The notes under the pieces are model-generated. The model was not told the origin of the DNA. It ran no database searches and was given only the letters and a program-made list of their open reading frames with translations. DNA of 64,000 bases from Gammaproteobacteria bacterium Ga0077536 (GTDB lineage: Bacteria; Pseudomonadota; Gammaproteobacteria; Ga0077536): NCBI GenBank assembly GCA_001464935.1, contig LNEL01000037.1:1-64000 (forward strand), written 5' to 3'. Shown here one piece after another: positions 57,856 to 64,000 of this stretch. The first letter of the stretch is position 1; the number at the start of each line of letters is the position of its first letter. A program made the position numbers and the translations under genes.

Positions 57856-59301
57856 ATGCAAGTCATGCCCCACGCTGCGCGATACCTGCGCCCCCTCGCC
57901 CTGTGGGCTGCCGTGGCGGCACAGGCGCTGCACCCGGCCGCGGCCGACGCGCCCAGACTCACTGAAGGCGATCGCCCTTACGGCGCGCTGTTCCGCGCGC
58001 TGGGCGGCAGCGACATCGAACGCACTTACGGCATCAGCGTGCTCGGCTTCGGGCATCTCACCGGGGCCTGGTCGAACAACGACATCGCGACCACGAGGCT
58101 GCAGAACGGGCGCGGTCGCAGCATTCAACCGCAGGGCGGGTTGCTGCAGGACGAGGGCGTGAACCTGAACCAGCTCGGCCTCATCGCGTGCAAGGGGGCC
58201 GGTTGTCCGCCCGGGCGCCTGTTCGAGGCGAATCGCAACGTGCTGAGCCGGGTCACGCCGCTGCCGGGTCCGCGGGGCGAGGCCGTGATCGTCGATTGGG
58301 CGGTGTCGGCGGTCTATGGCGAAGACGCGGTGTTCTGGAAGACCAAGGGCATGGACGACTGGTCGTGGGATGCCGATCGCGAACATCGGCTCGCGATCAC
58401 GCAGTGGTATCTCGATATCTATCTGCCGGTGTGGGAGGGCGCCAGTGTGTTGCTCGGCAGCTGGCACTCGCCGCTGGCGCAGGAGATCGGATATCCCTTC
58501 GTGCCGCCGAACTGGTTCTCGAGCCGCACCTACGCGTTCGCGGCGGCGCCCGCCAAGCATGTCGGTGGGTTGGCGCAGTTCAAGCTGCCGCTGAATCCCG
58601 CATTCGGCCACGCGAGCGCGAGCTTCGGCGTGGTCACGGACTGGAATGCAATCGACTTCGGATCCGGTGACACCGGCCCGAGTTTCCTGTTTTTCGGCGC
58701 ATGGCGCAGTCCTGACATGCGTACCTGGGTCGATCTCGAAATCATCTACGGCAACGGCGAAGACGACTTCGGTGACACGGTCGTCAAGGACGGCATCCTC
58801 CGTTCGAGCGGTGGTGGCACGCAGTACCTGGCGCTCAGTTCGACGAACGAGTATCTCGATCGCGCACTGGCGTTCCTGAATGCATCACACCAGTGGACTC
58901 CGAAGCTCGCCGTCGTATTCGAGTCGATGTTCGGGTTCCAGGCCGGCGGCGATCTGAGTCCGCTGCCGTTCGCAATCACGCAGGACTCAGCGTTCTATGG
59001 CGCGAATCTCGGCTTTCGTTATCAGCTCGCCGAGCGCGTGCACACGGCGCTGCGCGGCGAGTGGTTTCGTGACGAACATGCGGCGAATGTCGGCTGGGGT
59101 GGGGTGGGCGCGGTCGGCGGCGATGTCTATGCGCTGACGGCCAATGTGTCCTGGGAGCCGACGCCGTTTCTGTTGCTGCGGCCGGAGATCAAGTTCGACG
59201 TGTACGACGGCGGCGGGCATCTGTTCGCCGTCGGCAGCAACGGGCTGGCGCGCGAAGACGCCCAGTTGCTCGGCGTGATGAACCTCGAGTTCCGGTTCTG
59301 A
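57856..59301 (+). CDS. Outer-membrane beta-barrel protein (porin-2 / OmpL-like)
   Basis: This 481-residue exported protein has a signal peptide (to about residue 30) and a mature part of alternating amphipathic strands. It ends in the aromatic FRF signature of outer-membrane proteins (MNLEFRF). Segments such as LGFGHLTGAWSNND, WYLDIYLPVW and YPFVPPNWFSSRTYAF resemble the putative beta-barrel porin-2 family. AAGGA precedes the ATG at 57856. It probably forms a barrel for uptake of small solutes. It is upstream of the giant adhesin but is not a TpsB/POTRA-type transporter. Confidence 0.8.
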   Translation: MQVMPHAARYLRPLALWAAVAAQALHPAAADAPRLTEGDRPYGALFRALGGSDIERTYGISVLGFGHLTGAWSNNDIATTRLQNGRGRSIQPQGGLLQDEGVNLNQLGLIACKGAGCPPGRLFEANRNVLSRVTPLPGPRGEAVIVDWAVSAVYGEDAVFWKTKGMDDWSWDADREHRLAITQWYLDIYLPVWEGASVLLGSWHSPLAQEIGYPFVPPNWFSSRTYAFAAAPAKHVGGLAQFKLPLNPAFGHASASFGVVTDWNAIDFGSGDTGPSFLFFGAWRSPDMRTWVDLEIIYGNGEDDFGDTVVKDGILRSSGGGTQYLALSSTNEYLDRALAFLNASHQWTPKLAVVFESMFGFQAGGDLSPLPFAITQDSAFYGANLGFRYQLAERVHTALRGEWFRDEHAANVGWGGVGAVGGDVYALTANVSWEPTPFLLLRPEIKFDVYDGGGHLFAVGSNGLAREDAQLLGVMNLEFRF

Positions 59302-59634
59302 TCGCGACGTCTGTGACAGGCTGATTCTACAGGGCGCCGCGGGCCGGCGGCGTGACCTGTGGCCGCTTGCGCGAGCCTTTCTGCTTGCCCTCCAACAGCG
59401 CGCGCCAGCGCGTCATCTGAACACTAACGTGAAGACGTCTGCGTCGCGTTGAAGGCGCCGAATGGCGTGTCGCCTCGCGCAGCGGTGGCTGCCCGCGCGC
59501 CTGCTTGATCGGCGTCAATCGCTGATACCGTGACAGACGGATACTGACAAAAGGCGTCACCAGTAACAACAAAAGAGGAGCCCACTCCTCTGCGCGGCCG
59601 CCCCCGTGGCGCCCGCCTCCCTGCAGGAGGGGTC
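59302..59634. other. Adhesin 5' region with leader hairpin
   Basis: This 333-bp stretch before the adhesin has no supported gene. It contains a perfect hairpin AGAGGAG-CCCA-CTCCTCT at 59574-59591, which contains an anti-Shine-Dalgarno-like CTCCTC arm, and a strong AGGAGGGG site at 59626-59633 right before the ATG. The hairpin arm could in principle pair with the ribosome-binding site and regulate translation. This is a structural suggestion only. Confidence 0.5.
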
Positions 59635-62600
59635 ATGTCGCGATCGACCGCCCGTCGTCGTGCCCAGCGCGGCATCGCCGCGTTCACGGCATTCAGCATG
59701 TTCTGGTCCAGCGTGCTACCCGCACAAACGATGATCCTGCCCGACGGCAACACGGCCACGCGGGTCGAGGCGGCTGGCCACGTGGCGAACGTGAGCACCG
59801 GCACGGTCCGTGGCGCGAATGCCTTCAACTCCTTCAGCCGTTTCAATGTCGGCGCCGGCGACACCGTCAATCTGCACCTGCCGAACGGCACGCAGCACCT
59901 GTTGAACCTCGTGCACGACGAGCGCACGGCGATCGACGGCGTGCTGAATTCAATCCGCAACGGACAGGTCGGCGGCACGCTGTACTTCGCCAATCCGCAC
60001 GGCCTCGTCGTCGGCCCGTCGGGCGTGGTGAACACGGGGGCCTTGCACGCCGTGACGCCGACGCAGGACTTCATGCGGCGCTTCTTCAATGCGCCCGGCG
60101 AGCCGTCGGCAGACGCCACCGCGCAGCTGATGAACGGCAGCGCGCCGCTGAATCCCGACGGGCTCATTTCGATCCAGGGCAAGGTCAACACGGTGTCGGG
60201 CGCGACGCTCGACGCGGGCCGGATCAACGTCGCCGGCGAAATCCGCGCCACCGCGCCGGCCGCTGCCGGCTTTGCCGATGCGGTGAACCTGTCCGGTCTC
60301 GACACCGCCGCCGGTGTCACGCTCGAGGCCGGCGAGATCAGCCTGCAGGCTACGGGGGATGTCGAACTGTCCGGCACGCTCGTGGCCGAGGGCCGCGACG
60401 GCGTCAACGGCGGTGACATCGCCATCGCGGCCGGACGCGACATCCGGCTCGAGGCACCGGCCCGGGTCAGCGTGTCCGGCCGCGGCGCGGACTCCGACGG
60501 TGGCCGCGTCGTCGTAATGGCCGACAGGACCACGCACTTCGCGGCCGGTGCGACCGTCGAAGCCCGCGGCGGGGATCAGTCCGGTGACGGTGGCTTCATC
60601 GAGCTGAGTGCCCGCGAACGCGTGCACCTCGCCGGCGGGCGCCTCGATGCCGGCGCGCCCAACGGCCGCGGCGGCGACGTGCTGCTCGATCCGCCGAGCT
60701 TCGAACTGACCGACGGCAGCGCCAGCCCCGGCGCACCGTCCACGCTGGTGTTCAGCGGCAGCAGCCTCACGCTCGAGGCGGACGATTTCATCCGCCTCGA
60801 CAACTTCTCGATCTCGACGCGGGTGATGGACGGCAGCGGCAACTCGACGGCCGACTCCGGCAGCATCACGTTGATCTCGGAAAAGATCGAACTCCTCAAC
60901 GGCTCGACACTGAACGCCAGCGCGAACAACGGACGGAAAGCGGGCAACATTTCGCTGCTCGCGACCGGCAAGTCCCTCTCGGCCACCGGTGGCCAGGTGC
61001 TCATCGAGGATTCATCGCTGCTCGCCACGGCCAACATCGCCGGCAACGGCGGCAAGATTCTCGTCACGGCGAGCGAAAGTGAGCCACTGCCCGATCCGTT
61101 CGTGGCCCAGGCCGATGGCGTCATCGGGCTGAAAGGGGCGCAACTGAAAGGTCGCGAGATCGAGGTGACCGCAGCCGCGGATGCGGGTTTCGTCGAACTG
61201 TCGGATCACGAAGACCTGGCCAGCGTCGTTGAAGAGGATTCACCATTCTGGAACGCGGAGCTGCTCGGCAACGAGTTCTTCAATTTCTTCACCGATTTCA
61301 GAACGTTTCTCGGCGTCAAGGTTGCCCGCTCGACCGCCACGCTGACCCTTGAAAGCAGCGCGCTGGGCGCGACGACCACGATCGAGGCGACCGGCGAGGC
61401 GAAGTTGACGGCCCAGGCGTCCGCCGCCGCGAACATCGACACCTATGGCATCGCGGCGTCGGTCGGCTATGCGCGCAGCAAGGCCGACGCGACCGTCGAC
61501 GTGAAGGCGGGGAGCAGAATCTCGGCCGGTGGTCCGTTGACGGTCGGCGCCTACGTCGAGAACGAGATCGACGTCACGGCGACGGTGATCGACCCGTCGG
61601 AGAAGAACAAGGGCAGCGTGCCGGTGGATGTCGCGGTCGCGGTCACCGAGGCCTATGGCACGGCGACCACGACCATCGCGTCCGGCGCCACGCTCACCGG
61701 CACCGGGACCGGCGCGACGGATACGGTCAGCGTCGTCTCGCATGTCGACAAGGATCTGTCGACCAGCGTCGATGCCGGGGCCGGCAACGATTTTCTCGGC
61801 GCTGCCGTCGGCGTCACGCTGTCGAATACGCAGGCCCGCACCACCGTCAACGGCGCCGTGGAAGCGGCGGGCAAGCTCGCCGTCGAGGCGACGGTCACCA
61901 CCGAGGGCAATGAGGGCGAAGTGAGCAGCGCCATCGGCGACACGTTCTTCGAGTACTCCAAGGACGACCTCGCCAACACCAAGTATGCGCGACTGAACAA
62001 GGCCACTTTCCTTCAGCGCCTCACCGAATGGGTCTTCGACAAGCAGGAAGCCAGCGGCGAAGTGGCCGGGGAAGCGGGCAGCGCAGCCGATGGCAGCGAT
62101 ACGAAGACGAACTCCTTCATGCGCGACAACGGCATCGCGGCGGCGGTCCTGATTGCGAACCACACCAATGAAGCGCACGCGGTGATCGGCGGGGGAGCGG
62201 ATCTCGAAGCGGGTGGCGACCTGTCGGTGCTCGCCGAAACCAGCGATCAGCAGACGCTCAGTGCGACCAGCGAAGTCGCGCCGTCGCGGGACAACCCTGA
62301 CGAGCCCGGTGCGCCGCCACCGCCCGGCGACAAGAAGAATGCACTGGCCGCGTCCGTCATCGTCGCCAATTTCGACAATGTCGCGAAGGCCGTGGTCGAC
62401 GGCACGGGCGCGAGCCCGGCGCGGCTCGATGCCCTCGGCACGATCGCCGTGGAGGCCAACACGCTCAATCCGTACGAGATCAACTGGGCGCCGCTGGAAC
62501 TGGCCGAGGACGGCTTCACGATCTCCGGCTTTCTCGATGCGATTCCGGGATCCGACTTCGGTGTGCCGGGCACTTTCTTCAATTCCTGGGCGCAGGCAGC

Positions 62601-64000
62601 GGCCGAAGGGGAAGACATCGGGGTGGCGGGCAGCGTCAACGTGCTCGACTTCGACAATACGGCGGAAGCGCGGATCGATGACGCCGTGATCAACGGCGAT
62701 GCGACATTCTTCGGCAGCGATAGCGCGGGTGATGTCGAAGTCACCGCGAGCGCCGAGGTGATGACGGTCAACATGTCCGGGGTCGCCGAGTTCTTTCTCG
62801 AAGCCATCAAGAACTACAAGCAGATGTTCTCCACGGGCGGCAGCAAGGCCGGCGTGGGTGGTAGTTATCTCGGCACCTCGTACACGAACAATGTGCTGGC
62901 ATCGATCGAGAATGGCGCCGAAGTCGATGCGCGCGATCTCCTCGTGTCCGCGCTGACGGACGTGACCAACGTCTCGATCGCGATATCGGGCGCGAAGGCC
63001 GGCAAGTTTGCGTTCGGCGGCAGCTTCTCGCGCGTCGGGGTGACGAACTTCACCACCGCGCGCATCGGCGACGGCGCGGACGTCGACGCCACCGGTGTGC
63101 TGTCGATTCTCGCCAACGACACGGCACTCGACGTCAACGTCGCCGGCGGCATTGCCGTGGCCAAGAACCTGGGCGTCGGCGCCTCCATCACCTGGAACGA
63201 CATCGAACGCCAGACGCTCGCCCTCATCGGCACCGATCCGTTCGCGGCGACGCCCGTGGCCGGCAGCGGTAGCGTGAATGCGGACGGGGCGATGTCGCTG
63301 ACCGCCACCAGCGGCGGCGACATCTGGACCGCGTCACTGGCCGGCGCGGTCGCCGGCAACGACAAGGACACACCGACGGCCTCGACGCCGACGGTCAAGA
63401 CCGATCCGGAATCCGTGCCTGAACCGGGCGCGGAAGAGGAGGAACCCGGCGCGCCCGCGCGGCCAGCCGCGAAGCCCAAGGCCGATGTGGCCCGCACCAC
63501 CGGCAACAAGGGCCTCAGCGGTCTGCACATCTCGGCCGACGTTGCGATCAACGAAATCGACGATGACACCAAGGCCTATGTGAACGGGGGCGCGAGCGTG
63601 TCGAGCGGCGTGGCGACCGCGCCGGCGGTGGGCGCGACGGTGCCCGCGTCACTGGCACTGTCGGCGACCAACGACAGCGAGATCTGGGCGCTTGGCGGCG
63701 CGGTGACGGCGAATCTCGGCACCGGTGACAGTGGCACCTCGGTCGGTCTTGCCGGATCGTTCGCGCTGAACGACATTTTCGGTGCCACTGAAGCCTTCCT
63801 CGCTGGCAGCCGGCCCGTCAGCTCGAAGGGCGACATCACGCTCGACGCCACGCGCTCGGGCGGCATCCGCGCGCTGACCGCCAGTGTCGCAGGCACGGCA
63901 CAGAAGTCGGGCCTGAACCTGTCCGGCAACGTGTCGATCAACGAACTCGACAATGTCACCGCGGCCTATCTCCTGGGGGCGGACATCAACGCGTCGGCCG
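59635..64000 (+). CDS. Giant LktA/FHA-type filamentous adhesin (5' part, runs off the window)
   Basis: The first 1,455 codons are open and continue past the end. The N-terminus has a basic stretch and a hydrophobic segment (FTAFSMFWSSVLPAQT) as a signal. The two-partner-secretion haemagglutination domain (about residues 33-180) follows, with GANAFNSFSRFNVGAG, FANPHGLVVGPSGVVN (NPxG motif) and the later GGDVLLDPPSFEL. The rest is beta-helix repeats. From about 62140 on, a module recurs with an N/D-rich turn and an A-x-A step (VLIANHTNEAHAVIGGGA, VIVANFDNVAKAVVDGTG, VAINEIDDDTKAYVNGGA, VSINELDNVTAAYLLGAD). It is exported by a TpsB partner not seen here. Likely surface attachment. Confidence 0.9.
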   Translation, partial: MSRSTARRRAQRGIAAFTAFSMFWSSVLPAQTMILPDGNTATRVEAAGHVANVSTGTVRGANAFNSFSRFNVGAGDTVNLHLPNGTQHLLNLVHDERTAIDGVLNSIRNGQVGGTLYFANPHGLVVGPSGVVNTGALHAVTPTQDFMRRFFNAPGEPSADATAQLMNGSAPLNPDGLISIQGKVNTVSGATLDAGRINVAGEIRATAPAAAGFADAVNLSGLDTAAGVTLEAGEISLQATGDVELSGTLVAEGRDGVNGGDIAIAAGRDIRLEAPARVSVSGRGADSDGGRVVVMADRTTHFAAGATVEARGGDQSGDGGFIELSARERVHLAGGRLDAGAPNGRGGDVLLDPPSFELTDGSASPGAPSTLVFSGSSLTLEADDFIRLDNFSISTRVMDGSGNSTADSGSITLISEKIELLNGSTLNASANNGRKAGNISLLATGKSLSATGGQVLIEDSSLLATANIAGNGGKILVTASESEPLPDPFVAQADGVIGLKGAQLKGREIEVTAAADAGFVELSDHEDLASVVEEDSPFWNAELLGNEFFNFFTDFRTFLGVKVARSTATLTLESSALGATTTIEATGEAKLTAQASAAANIDTYGIAASVGYARSKADATVDVKAGSRISAGGPLTVGAYVENEIDVTATVIDPSEKNKGSVPVDVAVAVTEAYGTATTTIASGATLTGTGTGATDTVSVVSHVDKDLSTSVDAGAGNDFLGAAVGVTLSNTQARTTVNGAVEAAGKLAVEATVTTEGNEGEVSSAIGDTFFEYSKDDLANTKYARLNKATFLQRLTEWVFDKQEASGEVAGEAGSAADGSDTKTNSFMRDNGIAAAVLIANHTNEAHAVIGGGADLEAGGDLSVLAETSDQQTLSATSEVAPSRDNPDEPGAPPPPGDKKNALAASVIVANFDNVAKAVVDGTGASPARLDALGTIAVEANTLNPYEINWAPLELAEDGFTISGFLDAIPGSDFGVPGTFFNSWAQAAAEGEDIGVAGSVNVLDFDNTAEARIDDAVINGDATFFGSDSAGDVEVTASAEVMTVNMSGVAEFFLEAIKNYKQMFSTGGSKAGVGGSYLGTSYTNNVLASIENGAEVDARDLLVSALTDVTNVSIAISGAKAGKFAFGGSFSRVGVTNFTTARIGDGADVDATGVLSILANDTALDVNVAGGIAVAKNLGVGASITWNDIERQTLALIGTDPFAATPVAGSGSVNADGAMSLTATSGGDIWTASLAGAVAGNDKDTPTASTPTVKTDPESVPEPGAEEEEPGAPARPAAKPKADVARTTGNKGLSGLHISADVAINEIDDDTKAYVNGGASVSSGVATAPAVGATVPASLALSATNDSEIWALGGAVTANLGTGDSGTSVGLAGSFALNDIFGATEAFLAGSRPVSSKGDITLDATRSGGIRALTASVAGTAQKSGLNLSGNVSINELDNVTAAYLLGADINASA

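Noticed and set aside
57856..59301. TpsB partner of the adhesin
   Set aside because: The barrel protein has no POTRA-like region or TpsB motifs and resembles the porin-2 group instead.

Overview
The window is high-GC bacterial DNA that is almost fully coding. It reads as a proteobacterial chromosome, most probably an aerobic gammaproteobacterium specialised in aromatic or alicyclic compounds. The basis is gene content: a phenol hydroxylase/meta-cleavage operon, a Baeyer-Villiger monooxygenase, SoxCD-type proteins, PEP-CTERM and two-partner-secretion surface proteins, and hairpin REP elements built on GTTGGGCT/AGCCCAAC. The genus cannot be fixed from sequence alone. No tRNA, rRNA, CRISPR array, insertion sequence or prophage gene was seen.

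Region 1 (1-14054) looks like a TetR-controlled oxidative catabolic region. It holds a frameshifted GcvT-like gene, three short-chain dehydrogenases (two without the catalytic Tyr), an alpha/beta hydrolase, a luciferase-like monooxygenase, a glutathione transferase, a large molybdopterin oxidoreductase, a Baeyer-Villiger monooxygenase and a zinc alcohol dehydrogenase. Two TetR regulators with near-identical recognition helices flank four palindromes that share the core ATGAT-N4-ATCAT. This suggests one regulon.

Region 2 (14055-20091) carries a pair of BamE-like envelope proteins, a patch of gene remnants (an AraC tail abutting a duplicated tail of a neighbouring gene), an NTF2-like protein, a DUF7064-like protein overlapping an APH-like kinase, and a second luciferase-like monooxygenase.

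Region 3 (20092-24172) is a five-gene operon on the minus strand in which every gene overlaps the next: an atypical photolyase-like flavoprotein, a renalase-like FAD oxidoreductase, a NnrU/ICMT-type membrane protein, a UbiG-like methyltransferase and a DUF4149 membrane protein. The same family of 60-bp inverted repeats, arranged in tandem and in the same orientation, lies on both sides of it. This is the best candidate here for an undescribed module.

Region 4 (24851-38150) is mixed: a fatty acid hydroxylase, a small acidic secreted protein, a CcdA/thioredoxin pair, a PEP-CTERM C-type lectin protein, a double-hotdog thioesterase, a SoxC/SoxD pair, a NYN-LOTUS protein, DUF456, an acyltransferase, an AhpD-like protein and small zinc-ribbon and STAS-like proteins.

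Region 5 (38414-49276) holds a thiolase/DUF35 pair on the minus strand and then the plus-strand operon dmpKLMNOPQ-B-C-E-H. This operon converts phenol to catechol, cleaves the ring and carries the product to 4-hydroxy-2-oxovalerate. dmpD, dmpF, dmpG and dmpI are absent, so the lower pathway must be completed elsewhere.

Region 6 (49725-64000) has a soluble GAF/PAS hybrid histidine kinase preceded by a possible small coupled ORF, a YbgC-like thioesterase, a third luciferase-like monooxygenase, a class C beta-lactamase-like hydrolase, a fusion of 5-formyltetrahydrofolate cyclo-ligase to a ferritin-like domain, an NTF2-like protein, an outer-membrane barrel protein, and the first 1,455 codons of a giant LktA/FHA-type adhesin that runs off the end.

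At least five composite REP-type repeats (about 150-200 bp) lie between genes, three of them between convergent genes.
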